A stretch of DNA of 64,000 nucleotides from Rhizobium sp. 16-449-1b (GCF_017741935.1 NZ_JAGHMH010000021.1:1-64000), one strand, 5' to 3'. Shown: positions 36,167 to 46,486, counted from the stretch's first letter. A program made the numbers and translations. The notes: generated by a model from the letters alone, not told the origin.

Positions 36167-36766
36167 ATGACGAATACCCTGATTGAATCCATCAAGAAGC
36201 GCCGCAGCCAGTATGCTCTCGGCAAGACCCTGCCGATCTCCCAGGAAGAAACCACCAAGCTCATCCAGGAAGCCGTGAAGCACACGCCGTCTTCCTTCAA
36301 CTCGCAGAGTTCGCGTGTTCTGGTTCTCTACGGCGCCGAGAGCGACAAGCTCTGGGGCTTCGTGATGGACGCACTGCGCAAGATCGTTCCTGCAGACGCG
36401 TTTGAATCGACTGAAAAGCGGATCAACAGCTTCGCCGCCGGTGCCGGCACCGTTCTCTTCTTCGAAGACCAGGACGTCGTGAAGGGCCTGCAGGAGAAGT
36501 TCGCGCTTTACGCCGACAACTTCCCGATCTGGTCGGAACAGTCGAGCGGCATGGCTCAGTTCGCCGTCTGGTCGGCTCTGGCCGCATCCGACATCGGCGC
36601 CAGCCTGCAGCACTACAACCCGCTGGCCGATGCCGAGATCGCAGCCGCGTGGAACATCCCGGCCTCGTGGAAGCTGCGCGCGCAGATGCCGTTCGGCGCC
36701 AACTCCGCCGCCTTCGGCGAAAAGGCGTTCATGGACGACAGCGACCGCTTCAAGGTCTTCGGCTGA
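36167..36766 (+). CDS. Nitroreductase family oxidoreductase
   Basis: A 199-residue FMN-dependent nitroreductase-fold protein. It starts MTNTLIESIKKRRSQYALGK with the typical RRS.Y FMN-phosphate motif, then HTPSSFNSQSSRVLVLYG, and a C-terminal PFGANSAAFGEK stretch. The length and motifs match the YdfN/HbnR-like subgroup of oxygen-insensitive nitroreductases. The physiological substrate is unknown. It is followed by a strong terminator and precedes a LysR regulator in the same orientation. Confidence 0.88.
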   Translation: MTNTLIESIKKRRSQYALGKTLPISQEETTKLIQEAVKHTPSSFNSQSSRVLVLYGAESDKLWGFVMDALRKIVPADAFESTEKRINSFAAGAGTVLFFEDQDVVKGLQEKFALYADNFPIWSEQSSGMAQFAVWSALAASDIGASLQHYNPLADAEIAAAWNIPASWKLRAQMPFGANSAAFGEKAFMDDSDRFKVFG

Positions 36767-36775
36767 TAACATCTG

Positions 36776-36805
36776 CCGGCGGCGTCATGCGCCGCCGGTT
36801 TGTTT
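36776..36805 (+). terminator. Intrinsic terminator after nitroreductase gene
   Basis: CCGGCGGCG (36776-36784) pairs with CGCCGCCGG (36790-36798) across a 5-nt loop, followed by TTTGTTT. Confidence 0.8.
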
Positions 36806-36856
36806 GCCTCAGCGGTGACTGCTCTCACGGCGGCAAGTTGGTAAGAGGACAGCGAT

Positions 36857-37774
36857 TTGGACCGTCTCGAATGCGACCGCATGTTCGTAGCCGTCATCGA
36901 TACGGGGAGCTTCGCTGCCGCAGCAGCCCGTCTCGGCACCAGCAGCGGCCAGGCTTCGAAACTGGTCTCGCGCCTTGAGGCAAGCCTCGGCGTTCAGCTG
37001 ATCATGCGAACGACGCGCGCGCTGTCGCTTTCGGAGGCAGGTCGCGCCTATTACGAACGCGTGAAATCGCTTCTCGAAGAGTTCGATGCGCTTGATGCCT
37101 CGGTGCGCAATGCCTCGCGCGCGCCATCAGGCCGGCTTCGCATTACCGCGCCGATCACCTTCGGCACCACGCAGCTCACGTCCGTGCTTAATCAGTTCGC
37201 GATGGCCTTCCCCGACATCAATCTCGACGTCAGCTTCTCGGACCGTACAGTCAATCTGGTCGATGAAGGATTTGATGCCGCCGTGCGCATCGGGCGCCCT
37301 GATGATAGCAGCCTGATCGCGCGCAAGCTTTGCGCCGCGCGCATCGTGCTCGTTGCAGCCTCTTCTTATCTCGACCAGCGCGGCATGCCGATGACGCCGG
37401 CGGATCTCGCGGCTCACGATTGCATCATCGACACCAATTTTCGCGATCCACTCACCTGGCGGTTCCGCGACAAGGCCGGTTCGCAGCCCATCGTGACAGA
37501 AGTCCGCGGGCGCATTGAGTTTTCGAACGCCGAGGCCTGCGTCGCCGCAGCCGAAGCGGGCTTGGGGATCGCGCGCGTACCGAGCTTCGTTGCCGGCGCA
37601 CGACTTCGTCTTCAGGCGGTGCGTCCTTTGCTTTCCGATTTCGAGGATGAACCGCGCGGCCTCTACGCGGTGTATCCCCCTGCCCGGCATCTGGCGCTGA
37701 AAGTCAGAGTGCTCGTCGACTTCCTGGCCGACGCTTTTCGCGGACAACCGGTGTGGGACAAGGGTTGGAACTAA
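36857..37774 (+). CDS. LysR-family transcriptional regulator
   Basis: A 305-residue LysR regulator. The winged helix-turn-helix occupies residues about 1-60, with SFAAAAARLGTSSGQASKLVSRLE in part, followed by the effector-binding domain from about 90 (GRLRITAPITFGTTQL). It resembles the DsdC/AaeR-like subgroup that often regulates adjacent oxidoreductase or glutathione transferase genes. The start appears to be TTG with GAGG upstream. It lies about 110 bp before the glutathionyl reductase gene. Confidence 0.88.
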   Translation: MDRLECDRMFVAVIDTGSFAAAAARLGTSSGQASKLVSRLEASLGVQLIMRTTRALSLSEAGRAYYERVKSLLEEFDALDASVRNASRAPSGRLRITAPITFGTTQLTSVLNQFAMAFPDINLDVSFSDRTVNLVDEGFDAAVRIGRPDDSSLIARKLCAARIVLVAASSYLDQRGMPMTPADLAAHDCIIDTNFRDPLTWRFRDKAGSQPIVTEVRGRIEFSNAEACVAAAEAGLGIARVPSFVAGARLRLQAVRPLLSDFEDEPRGLYAVYPPARHLALKVRVLVDFLADAFRGQPVWDKGWN

Positions 37775-37884
37775 TTGCTTCCATTTCGGAAGGAAATATT
37801 CTCTTCATGACCGGATAATAATCCATCTGGAATTGCGCCATATCAAACTCCAACACCGCGCAAGAACAGATCAGGAGTTCAGTC

Positions 37885-38841
37885 ATGCTCGTGTATGGCA
37901 AGTGGACCGCCGATTGGCACCCCGTACAGGCAACCGATGCCAAGGGCGGTTTCGTCCGGCAGATTTCGGGTTTCCGCAACTGGATCACCCCCGATGGCAG
38001 CGCCGGGCCAACAGGTGACGGCGGCTTCAAGGCCGAGGCCGGCCGCTACCATCTCTATGTCGCGCTGATCTGCCCCTGGGCTTCGCGCACGCTGATTGGC
38101 CGCGCGCTCAAGAAGCTGGAGGATGTGATTTCGGTCTCGGTGGTCGAACCGGCGCTATCCGATCAGGGCTGGCGCTTTGGAAACTACCCGGGCGCCAATC
38201 GAGATGAGCTCAACAACGCCACCTACATGCACGAGATCTACACCAGCGCCGACCGCCACTACACGGGCCGCGCGACCGTGCCTGTGCTTTGGGACAAGGA
38301 ACGCCGCACCATCGTCAACAATGAGTCGGCCGATATCCTGCGGATGCTCAACTCCGGTTTCGGCGCGCTTGCCGATGGTTCGGTCGATCTCTATCCGGAA
38401 GATCTGCGCGCCGAGATCGACGCCCTTAACGAGCGCATCTATCCGCAGCTCAACAACGGCGTTTATCGCACCGGCTTCGCAACGACACAGGTCGCCTACG
38501 AGGAAGCCTTCGCCGATGTTTTCACGATGCTCGACGAGCTGGAGGCGCGCCTCGAAGGACGGCGGCCATTCCTTTTTGGCACGCGATTGACCGAGGCCGA
38601 TGTCCGCCTCTTCGTAACGCTCATCCGCTTCGACGCTGCGTACAATGGGCTCTTCAAGTGCAACTTGCGCCGGCTGGCGGATTATCCCAGCCTCAGCCGT
38701 TACGTTGACAACATGCTGGCCATACCCGGTATCCGCCAGACGGTCAGCATCGATCACATCAAGCGCGGCTACTACTCGATCAAGGCGCTGAACCCGACGG
38801 GGATCGTTCCCGTCGGCCCGCAGCTTCCGTTCGAGATCTGA
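37885..38841 (+). CDS. Glutathionyl-hydroquinone reductase (GST omega/Xi class)
   Basis: A 318-residue protein of the YqjG/ECM4 family. The N-terminal thioredoxin fold has the catalytic Cys in ALICPWASRTLIGRALK (about residue 60), and the C-terminal helical GST domain includes TEADVRLFVTLIRFDAAY. The characteristic end DHIKRGYYSIKALNPTGIVP is present. These enzymes reduce glutathionyl-hydroquinones with glutathione and so help detoxify quinones. AGGAG precedes the ATG. It is probably co-transcribed with the following esterase gene (12-bp gap). Confidence 0.9.
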   Translation: MLVYGKWTADWHPVQATDAKGGFVRQISGFRNWITPDGSAGPTGDGGFKAEAGRYHLYVALICPWASRTLIGRALKKLEDVISVSVVEPALSDQGWRFGNYPGANRDELNNATYMHEIYTSADRHYTGRATVPVLWDKERRTIVNNESADILRMLNSGFGALADGSVDLYPEDLRAEIDALNERIYPQLNNGVYRTGFATTQVAYEEAFADVFTMLDELEARLEGRRPFLFGTRLTEADVRLFVTLIRFDAAYNGLFKCNLRRLADYPSLSRYVDNMLAIPGIRQTVSIDHIKRGYYSIKALNPTGIVPVGPQLPFEI

Positions 38842-38853
38842 GAGGAAACAGCC

Positions 38854-39468
38854 ATGTCGACAATCGCATCACATGCACTGGTCATCATGCTCCACGGCGT
38901 CGGCTCGAGCGGCGCCGATCTCGCGCCCCTGGCCAATGTCTGGAAAGACGCTCTTCCCGGCGCCGTCTTCGCTTCGCCGAATGCGCCAAGCCACTCCAGC
39001 TTCGGCGCGGGCTACCAGTGGTTCAGTGTGGCGGGTGTCACCGAGGAGAACAGAAGCGAGCGTATCAAGGATGCGCGCCCGGCTTTTGACGCCACAATAT
39101 CGTCGATCATCAAGGAGAATGGCTTCGCCGATCAGCTCGATCGCGTCGTTCTGGTGGGTTTCTCGCAGGGCACCATCATGGCGCTCGACGCCGTGGCGTC
39201 TGGGCGCTGGCCTGTTGGCGCCGTCGTCGGCTTCTCCGGCCGCCTCGCCTCGCCGCTTCCACTCGCGCCTGCGGTCAAGACGCCGGTGCTCTTGGTGCAT
39301 GGCAGCGCCGATCCGGTCATTCCGGCGGCTGAAACGACGCGTGCCGCGGCGGCTCTTCAGCCGCTTGGCATGGACGTTGAGACGATCATCGTTCCCGGGC
39401 TTGGCCATACCATTTCAGCCGATGGCGCTGCCCGGGCGGGTGCGTTCATGGCTGAAGCGCTGAAGTGA
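38854..39468 (+). CDS. Carboxylesterase/phospholipase-type alpha/beta hydrolase
   Basis: A 204-residue small alpha/beta hydrolase of the carboxylesterase-2 (Abhydrolase_2) family. It has VIMLHGVGSSGADL at the N-terminus, nucleophile elbow GFSQGTIMA (about residue 105), Asp in VHGSADPVIP and His in GLGHTISA. The triad is complete. In other bacteria this gene often accompanies glutathionyl-hydroquinone reductases and hydrolyses aryl or choline esters. It ends just before a bidirectional hairpin. Confidence 0.88.
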   Translation: MSTIASHALVIMLHGVGSSGADLAPLANVWKDALPGAVFASPNAPSHSSFGAGYQWFSVAGVTEENRSERIKDARPAFDATISSIIKENGFADQLDRVVLVGFSQGTIMALDAVASGRWPVGAVVGFSGRLASPLPLAPAVKTPVLLVHGSADPVIPAAETTRAAAALQPLGMDVETIIVPGLGHTISADGAARAGAFMAEALK

Positions 39469-39491
39469 TCCAGACCTCGGCAAGAAACAAG

Positions 39492-39517
39492 GCGTTGCGC
39501 CAAGCTTGGCGCAACGC
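39492..39517. terminator. Bidirectional hairpin between convergent genes
   Basis: A perfect 26-bp palindrome: GCGTTGCGCC and GGCGCAACGC flank AAGCTT. It lies between the convergent esterase and RibD-like genes and could end transcription from both sides, although only short T-runs are present. Confidence 0.65.
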
Positions 39518-39529
39518 TCTCTCGGAAGG

Positions 39530-40230
39530 CTAGGCCGAAGCCTTGACCGTGTATTTAAGGTGCAACAGGCCGTCATCAAGCTTGTCGCAGGAAAGCAGCG
39601 AAAGCTCGCATTTGCCCGCCAGACCATCCTGACCGTATTCGATGAAACGGTCGCTCCCCTTTCGCGCGTCGATGGCTGGGGCAACAAGCAGGCTCAGCTC
39701 ATCGACCAGGCCCGCCGCGAAGAACGAACCGTTGACACCGGCTCCGCCTTCCAGAAGCAGACGGCGGATATTGAATTCGCGTCCCAGTGTTTCCAGCAGG
39801 CTGGATAGATTCATCTCTTGCCCGTCGGACACAATATAGGACACGCCGTCGGCGACGAGCTCGGCCAGATGCTGATCACTGACATCCTTACCGAGCAACA
39901 CGATGAAATGATCGCCATCGAGATCGCCGCCGTTGAAATGCAGTTTGCCGTGCTGGTCGACAGCGATTGCAAAGCTCTTGGCGTCGCGGTTGGCGACGTG
40001 CAACGACCGGCTGACGTCGAATGGTCCGGCTGGCGGATGCGCGCCGGCCTTTGATATCTCGGCCATCGTGACGCGCCCGACCAGCCATCCGTCGGCGTTC
40101 ATCGTCTTGTGAATTGTCTCGTAGGCGGTCGACCACCCCGCCCGGTTTCCATCCGGGCTTGCCGTCCAGCGGCTAGGGTGGAGCCCGCCATCGAGCGAAG
40201 TGATCATATGGCAGATGATATGTGGCTTCA

Positions 40231-40231
<1 letters not shown>
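39530..40231 (-). CDS. RibD C-terminal/dihydrofolate-reductase-like reductase
   Basis: A 233-residue protein of the RibD_C/DHFR-like fold. It starts MKPHIICHMITSLDGGLHP, where the 'SLDG' element is typical of this family, has VGRVTMAEI near residue 57, and later IRRLLLEGGAGVNGSFFAAGLVDEL in part, the NADPH/substrate segment. Relatives are pyrimidine reductases or unassigned deaminase-linked reductases. The start overlaps the stop of the upstream cupin gene, so the two are coupled. Its reaction is unknown. Confidence 0.84.
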
Positions 40232-40629
<398 letters not shown>

Positions 40630-40815
40630 TGTCTTGCTCCTGTGACAGGTCTGATAACTCACTGTGCCACATAGGCCAGACATCCTGTGAGGACTAGGTG
40701 TCTGACACGGCATAATGCTATGCGAACACTTCATGAATGGCTGGGCACGCGAAGCGGTTGAATTCGCCGCGGGCATAGGCTTAGCTCGCTACAGTCCTTC
40801 AGCAGCGAGCATCCA

Positions 40816-42486
40816 ATGACATCGACGGCCGACATCATCGTAATCAACGCCCGCGTTCTCACCCTCGATCCCAATCACCCTGATGCCCAGGCGGTGGCGC
40901 TTGGCGATGGGAGGATCATCGCCGTCGGCACGGACGAAGAGATCAAGGCTCTCCACGGTCCCGCAACGCGGGTGATCGACGCGCACGAGAAGACCGTATT
41001 ACCGGGCTTTTCGGAAAACCACATGCACCTGTTTTCCGGTGCCGCCGAGCTGGATCATCTTCAACTCAAGAGCGTGACGGGACTGGCCGCGCTGACCGAG
41101 GCCATCCGTGACTATGCACAGGGCCGGCGAGCGCAGAAGGTACTTTTCGCACAGGGCGTCGATTACAATATTCTTGGCGAAGCAGAGCCGCTGACCCGCC
41201 AACACCTGGATGCCATCCTGCCCGACCAACCGCTCGTCCTCTTCGCGCCCGATCATCATACGGCCTGGGCAAACACTGTTGCGCTCGAGCTGGTCGGCAT
41301 TCTCCACGGCGCCGATCTCAGGCCCGGCAACGAGGTTGTGGTGGGCGCCGACGGGTTGGCGACCGGCGAACTTAGGGAAATGGAAGCCTTCAGCCCGCTT
41401 CAGGCCGCCGGCGGTTTCGATCGCTACCGGCTGGGTCTCTCAACAGGCGGCGAGCCCGAGCCATATCCGGATGCCGCGCAGTGGGCGCAGGACATCGCCG
41501 TGATGCGAACGGGCCTTGGCTATTGCGCCCGCCACGGCATCACCACAGTCCAGAACATGGACGGCAATCTCTATCAGCTGCAACTGCTCGCCGCGATCGA
41601 GAAAGAGGATGGCCACCTGCCCTGCCGCGTGCAGATCCCCTTTCATTTCAAGAATTTCATGTCGCTCGACATGCTGGAGAAGGCCTCGAACATGGCGGCG
41701 AGCTACAAGAGCGACTGGCTCTCCTCCGGCCTCGTCAAACTCTTCTACGACGGCGTGATCGAAAGCGGAACCGCCGTGATGGTCGAGCCCTATGCCGACA
41801 AGCCAGGCGATCGTGGCGAGGGTCTCTTCACGCCGGAAGCGTTTCGCGCGGTTGCCGTCGAGGCCGATCGGCGTGGCCTGCAGATCGCTGTCCACGCGAT
41901 TGGCGACGGCGCCGTCCGGGCAGTGCTTGATGGTTACGCGGCAGCGCGCGAAGAGAACGGTGCGCGCGACAGCCGCCATCGCATCGAGCATATCGAGGTC
42001 GTGCATCCAGCCGACATCAAGCGTTTCGCCGAGCTCGGCGTCATCGCCTCCATGCAGCCTCCCCATCCGCCGGGTTGCGCGGGCCTGCCGCTGGAGCCGA
42101 CCATATCGCGCATCGGCAGGGAACGCTGGCCCGTCAGCTACGCCTGGCGCACGCTGAAGGACGCCGGCGCCCATATCTGCTTCGCGTCCGATTGGCCCGT
42201 TTCGCCGATCGATCCGCTGGTCGGCCTGAAGGCCGCGGTGACGCGCAAGAAATGGAGCGATGGCGATCCGGATCAATCCTTCTCGTTGTCGGAAGCGCTC
42301 GCCGCCTATTGCGTCGAGGGCGCCTATGCCGAGTTCAAGGAAGATCGCAAGGGCATGATCAGGCAGGGCTACGTCGCAGATATCGTCATTCTCGACAGCG
42401 ATATCGAGGGGATCGACCCAGATGATCTCGACACCATCAAGCCCGTGACGACCATCTGCGGCGGGCGCATTAGTTTTTCCGATTGA
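40816..42486 (+). CDS. YtcJ-type metal-dependent amidohydrolase
   Basis: A 556-residue amidohydrolase. The metal-binding HxH is in GFSENHMHLFSG (about residue 73), with later histidines in AVHAIGDGAVRAVLDG and RIEHIEVVHP, and an Asp in CFASDWPVSPIDP. It belongs to the amidohydrolase-3 (YtcJ/NfdA-like) family that cleaves N-substituted amides or formamides. It is divergent from the cupin gene and precedes the polyamine transporter by about 115 bp, so it may share a role in nitrogen-compound degradation, but that is inference. Confidence 0.87.
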   Translation: MTSTADIIVINARVLTLDPNHPDAQAVALGDGRIIAVGTDEEIKALHGPATRVIDAHEKTVLPGFSENHMHLFSGAAELDHLQLKSVTGLAALTEAIRDYAQGRRAQKVLFAQGVDYNILGEAEPLTRQHLDAILPDQPLVLFAPDHHTAWANTVALELVGILHGADLRPGNEVVVGADGLATGELREMEAFSPLQAAGGFDRYRLGLSTGGEPEPYPDAAQWAQDIAVMRTGLGYCARHGITTVQNMDGNLYQLQLLAAIEKEDGHLPCRVQIPFHFKNFMSLDMLEKASNMAASYKSDWLSSGLVKLFYDGVIESGTAVMVEPYADKPGDRGEGLFTPEAFRAVAVEADRRGLQIAVHAIGDGAVRAVLDGYAAAREENGARDSRHRIEHIEVVHPADIKRFAELGVIASMQPPHPPGCAGLPLEPTISRIGRERWPVSYAWRTLKDAGAHICFASDWPVSPIDPLVGLKAAVTRKKWSDGDPDQSFSLSEALAAYCVEGAYAEFKEDRKGMIRQGYVADIVILDSDIEGIDPDDLDTIKPVTTICGGRISFSD

Positions 42487-42603
42487 TAAATATTTTCTAC
42501 CGGAAGCGTAAAATCGGGTTGTCAATGCGCGAGGCGTGTGGTCACCTAGCCAAAAGCCGAAAAGGCGGGGACAGCAGCATCAGCAACCACGAGTGGGCCG
42601 CAT

Positions 42604-43704
42604 ATGGCGGGATTGAACGCGATTGAGATTCGCAGTGTTTCCAAGGTGTTCGGCTTTGGTGAGTACGCATTTTCCGCGGTAGACGACGCATCGGTTTCCA
42701 TCAGGCAGAATGAGTTTTTCACCCTTTTGGGGCCGTCCGGCTGCGGCAAGACAACGCTCCTGCGCCTGATCGCCGGTTTCGAATACCCGACATCTGGCGA
42801 GATCATGCTGAACGGCGATAACATCGCCGCGATGCCGCCATTCAAGCGGCCGATCAACACGGTCTTCCAGAGCTACGCGCTTTTCCCGCACATGACGGTC
42901 GCCGAGAATATCGGCTTCGGCCTGACCATGCTTGGCCGGCCGAAGCAGGAGATCCGCGACCGGGTCGCTGCGATGCTGAAGCTGGTGCGCATGGAAGCGC
43001 TCGCCAACCGTCGCACAAGCCAGATTTCCGGCGGCCAGCAGCAGCGCGTGGCGCTTGCCCGCGCGCTGGCACCGCAGCCGAAGGTGCTTCTGCTCGACGA
43101 GCCCTTGTCGGCGCTCGACTACAAGCTGCGCAAGGACATGCAGATAGAGCTGAAGCGCCTGCAAGCCGAAACCGGGATCACCTTCATCTTCGTCACCCAC
43201 GACCAGGAGGAAGCGCTGACCATGTCGGACCGCATCGCCGTGATGTCGGCGGGAAAAATCCTGCAGGTCGGCAAACCCAGAGAAATATACGATGCGCCGA
43301 CCGACCGCTTCGTGGCCGATTTCATCGGCGAGACGAACTTCCTCAAGGGCCGCATTCACGCGGTGAATTCGGGGATCGCAGAAGTGGAGACCGCTGCGGC
43401 CGGCCGCATTTCGGCGACTATGCCGAGCAACTTTTCCGATGACGGAGAGGTGACTTTGGTGCTGCGGCCGGAACACGCAGCGCTTTGCGGGCCGGCGGAT
43501 CATGCGCGCTGCCAGATGACGGGCACGCTGGAGACGATCGTCTATTTCGGCACCGATACACATTATCACGTCCGCCTCGCCGACAACGAAACCCTGTTCA
43601 CGCTGCGCGAGCAGAACAAGCCGCTGCAGGCTGCGCGGTACGCCGAGGGTGACAGGGTCGGCATCGCGATCGAGCCGAATGCCGCCAGGGTGCTGAGGAG
43701 CTGA
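42604..43704 (+). CDS. potA: Polyamine ABC transporter ATP-binding protein (PotA type)
   Basis: A 366-residue ATPase. Walker A is GPSGCGKTTLLRLIAGFE, the signature is ISGGQQQRVALARAL, Walker B is VLLLDEPLSALD and the switch His is in FVTHDQEEAL. The C-terminal 120 residues form a TOBE regulatory domain (VTLVLRPEHAALC). This domain layout is typical of spermidine/putrescine transporters. One base separates its stop from the first permease gene. The gene symbol reflects family membership; substrate is inferred from binding protein and deacetylase neighbours. Confidence 0.87.
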   Translation: MAGLNAIEIRSVSKVFGFGEYAFSAVDDASVSIRQNEFFTLLGPSGCGKTTLLRLIAGFEYPTSGEIMLNGDNIAAMPPFKRPINTVFQSYALFPHMTVAENIGFGLTMLGRPKQEIRDRVAAMLKLVRMEALANRRTSQISGGQQQRVALARALAPQPKVLLLDEPLSALDYKLRKDMQIELKRLQAETGITFIFVTHDQEEALTMSDRIAVMSAGKILQVGKPREIYDAPTDRFVADFIGETNFLKGRIHAVNSGIAEVETAAAGRISATMPSNFSDDGEVTLVLRPEHAALCGPADHARCQMTGTLETIVYFGTDTHYHVRLADNETLFTLREQNKPLQAARYAEGDRVGIAIEPNAARVLRS

Positions 43705-43705
43705 C

Positions 43706-44626
43706 ATGACCCATGTGGCGGACGTGATCGAAGCGGAAAAGAGCCGGGACATCCGGACGCGCTGGCTTCTTTCGCTGCCTGCCCTGCTAATCATCCTCGC
43801 GGCCGCCAGCGGGCCGCTGCTGATCGTCGTCGCCTATTCCTTCCTGACGCCTGGCCCCTATGGCGACGTCGTGTGGGTGCCATCCATCGAGGGTTGGATC
43901 AACGTCGTACTGCAGCAGGACATTTTTGACGGTTCGCTATCCCTGGCCGACGCGCATGTCTCGATCTTCATCCGCTCTGTCGTTTTGTCGCTTGCCACCA
44001 CGCTCCTGACGCTAGCCATCGGCTTCCCCACCGCTTACTTCATCGCCACCCGTCGCGAGACGACGCGCGAGCTCTGGCTGCTTTTGATCACCATTCCCTT
44101 CTGGACGAACCTCCTGATCCGCACCTTCGCGATCCTGGAAATCATTCGCAATGAAGGGCTGATCAACGGCTTGCTCATGCGCTTCGGGCTGATCTCGAAG
44201 CCGATCCAGATGCTTTTCACCGACGGCGCGATCCTCACCGGCATGGTCTACGTCTACCTGCCGCTGATGGTCTTGCCGCTCTATGCCAGCATGGAGAAGA
44301 TCGATTTCCGCTTGGTCGAGGCCGGATACGACCTCTACGCGACGCCTTTCAAGGTCCTGCGGCGGATCATCATTCCGCTGGTCAAGCCGGGCATCATCGC
44401 CGGCTCCATACTCGTCTTCATCCCCGCGCTCGGCGCCTACGTCACCCCCAGCATCCTCGGCGGCGGCAAGAACCTGATGCTTGGCAACCTGATCGAACTG
44501 CAGTTCGGACAGGGACGCAACTGGCCGCTCGGCTCGGCATTGTCGATCACGCTGATGATGATCGTCATGATCGCCCTGCTCTTCTACGTGCGCAACGCGG
44601 GCGGGCAGGAGAACCGGCATGGCTAG
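43706..44626 (+). CDS. potB: Polyamine ABC transporter permease (PotB type)
   Basis: A 306-residue permease with six transmembrane segments after a cytoplasmic N-terminus. The EAA loop contacting the ATPase is VEAGYDLYATPFKVLRRIII, followed by PLVKPGIIAGSILVFIPALG; the VTPSILGGGKNLMLGNLI stretch is characteristic of PotB/PotH. It overlaps the second permease gene by eight bases. Confidence 0.9.
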   Translation: MTHVADVIEAEKSRDIRTRWLLSLPALLIILAAASGPLLIVVAYSFLTPGPYGDVVWVPSIEGWINVVLQQDIFDGSLSLADAHVSIFIRSVVLSLATTLLTLAIGFPTAYFIATRRETTRELWLLLITIPFWTNLLIRTFAILEIIRNEGLINGLLMRFGLISKPIQMLFTDGAILTGMVYVYLPLMVLPLYASMEKIDFRLVEAGYDLYATPFKVLRRIIIPLVKPGIIAGSILVFIPALGAYVTPSILGGGKNLMLGNLIELQFGQGRNWPLGSALSITLMMIVMIALLFYVRNAGGQENRHG

Positions 44627-45419
44627 ATCCTTCTCTATCAGGCGCCAGCGCGGCTTCACCACGATCGCCATGATCTGCTTTGCGGCGCTCTATTTGCCGA
44701 TCGGCGTGCTGGTTTTCTATTCGTTCAACGCCGGCGAGTCGCTCGCTTCGTTCGACGGCGTGTCGCTGCGCTGGTTTCAGAAGGCGTTCGAGAACAAGCA
44801 GGTGATCGACGCCTCGCTGCGCTCGCTGCAGATCGCCGCGATCGCCGCCGTGGTCTCGACGGTCGCGGCGACGATGGCGGCACTGGCGACCACGCGAACA
44901 GCGCCCTATCGCGGCCTGACGATGAAATATGCCTTCATCAACCAGCCGCTGATGATCCCCGAGATCGTCACCGCTGTCGCGCTTCTGATCTTCTTTGCCC
45001 GCATCAAGATCTGGACCGGTTACGCCGGTATCGGTTACCTCATCGCCGCCCACACAGCCTTCTGCATCCCCTTTGCCTATCTGCCGATCCGGGCGCGGCT
45101 CGAAAACATGGACCTGACGCTGGAGAAGGCGGCGGCCGACCTCTATGCCACGCCGTGGAAGGCGTTCCGCCATGTGACGCTGCCGCTGCTATGGCCGGGC
45201 ATTCTCGCAGGCTTCATGCTGGCCTTCGTCATCTCGCTCGACGATGTCGTCATCACCGAGTTCGTCAAATCCGCAGGCCAGGATACGCTTCCGACCTACA
45301 TGCTCGGCCAGATCCGCCGCTCCATCACGCCCGAAATGAACGCGATCTCGACGCTGTTTCTCGGCCTGTCGATCCTCGTCGTCTCCATCTTCTTTGTCGT
45401 CAATCGAAAACGTGCCTGA
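44619..45419 (+). CDS. potC: Polyamine ABC transporter permease (PotC type)
   Basis: A 266-residue permease with six hydrophobic segments. The EAA loop is LEKAAADLYATPWKAFRHVT, followed by LPLLWPGILAGFMLAFVISLDDVVITEFV, in part the conserved PotC/PotI 'SLDD' motif. It pairs with the PotB-type protein to form the channel. It lies 16 bp before the binding-protein start. Confidence 0.9.
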   Translation: MARSFSIRRQRGFTTIAMICFAALYLPIGVLVFYSFNAGESLASFDGVSLRWFQKAFENKQVIDASLRSLQIAAIAAVVSTVAATMAALATTRTAPYRGLTMKYAFINQPLMIPEIVTAVALLIFFARIKIWTGYAGIGYLIAAHTAFCIPFAYLPIRARLENMDLTLEKAAADLYATPWKAFRHVTLPLLWPGILAGFMLAFVISLDDVVITEFVKSAGQDTLPTYMLGQIRRSITPEMNAISTLFLGLSILVVSIFFVVNRKRA

Positions 45420-45435
45420 AAACAAGAGAGGGAAC

Positions 45436-46476
45436 ATGCGCATGAAACGGATGACTTCGACAATCGCCCTTATGGCGGCACTCCTTGGCACCGCGGGCCT
45501 TGCCCATGCCGAGGGTGAGCTCAACATCTACAATTGGGGCAATTACACCAGCCCCGAGATGATCAAGAAGTTTGAGGACAAGTACAAGGTCAAGGTGACG
45601 ATCACCGACTATGATTCCAACGACACGGCGCTTGCCAAGGTTCGCCAGGGCGGCTCAGGCTTCGACATGGTTGTGCCCTCGCAGAACTACATTCCGATCT
45701 GGATTTCCGAGGGCCTATTGCTTGAGACCGACCCCGACAAGATGGAAAACTTCAAGAACGTCGCCAAGGAATGGGCCAATCCCGACTTCGATCCCGGCCG
45801 CAAATACACCGTTCCTTGGGCGATGGGCATCGTCGGCACGGTTGTCAACACCGACGTTTACAAGGGTGACATCAACACCTGGGGCATCATCTTCGATACG
45901 CCGGCCGAGCTGAAGGGCAAGGTCAACGTCGTCCCCGAAATGACCGACGTCATCGACGCGGCCGTGCTCTACAATGGTGGCAAGAAGTGCACCGGCGATC
46001 TGGCCGTGCTCAAGAAAGTGCGTGACACGCTGTTGAAGGCCAAGCCAGACTGGGTGGCGATGGAATACGGCACCATCGAGAAGATGGGCTCGGGCGACTT
46101 CGCGGCATCGAGCGACTGGAACGGCTCGGCCTTCCGCCAGCGCCTCAAGAACCCCGCGATCAAGTTCGGCTATCCCAAGGAAGGTTTCGTCAACTGGAGC
46201 GACAATCTCTCCGTCCTCAAGGACGCCAAGAATGTCGAGAACGCCAAGCTGTTCCAGAACTTCATGATGGACCCTGAAAACGCCGGCATGAACTCCGGTT
46301 TCCACCGCTATGCAAACGGCATCGCCGGCTCCGACAAGTTCATGCCCGAGGACATGAAGAACGCACCCGAGATCACCATCCCGGCTGAATTCGCGTCGGT
46401 CGGCGTGCCATCCCAGACCTGCCCGCCTGATGTTCAGGCGCTCTACACGAAGATCTGGACCGAGCTGCAGAAGTAG
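45436..46476 (+). CDS. potD: Polyamine-binding periplasmic protein (PotD/PotF type)
   Basis: A 346-residue extracellular solute-binding protein. The signal peptide runs MRMKRMTSTIALMAALLGTAGLAHA, followed by EGELNIYNWGNYTSPEMI, the canonical opening of PotD/PotF. GAGAGGGAAC precedes the chosen ATG; an in-frame upstream ATG would mask the signal peptide. An acidic pocket suits cationic ligands such as spermidine, putrescine or acetylated polyamines. It is followed by a hairpin before the deacetylase gene. Confidence 0.9.
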   Translation: MRMKRMTSTIALMAALLGTAGLAHAEGELNIYNWGNYTSPEMIKKFEDKYKVKVTITDYDSNDTALAKVRQGGSGFDMVVPSQNYIPIWISEGLLLETDPDKMENFKNVAKEWANPDFDPGRKYTVPWAMGIVGTVVNTDVYKGDINTWGIIFDTPAELKGKVNVVPEMTDVIDAAVLYNGGKKCTGDLAVLKKVRDTLLKAKPDWVAMEYGTIEKMGSGDFAASSDWNGSAFRQRLKNPAIKFGYPKEGFVNWSDNLSVLKDAKNVENAKLFQNFMMDPENAGMNSGFHRYANGIAGSDKFMPEDMKNAPEITIPAEFASVGVPSQTCPPDVQALYTKIWTELQK

Positions 46477-46486
46477 GCCCGATCGC

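Noticed and set aside
40677..40704. Possible operator: CAGACA and TGTCTG between the cupin and amidohydrolase genes
   Set aside because: The arms match, but the inner elements are not symmetrically placed, so it is not convincing above background.
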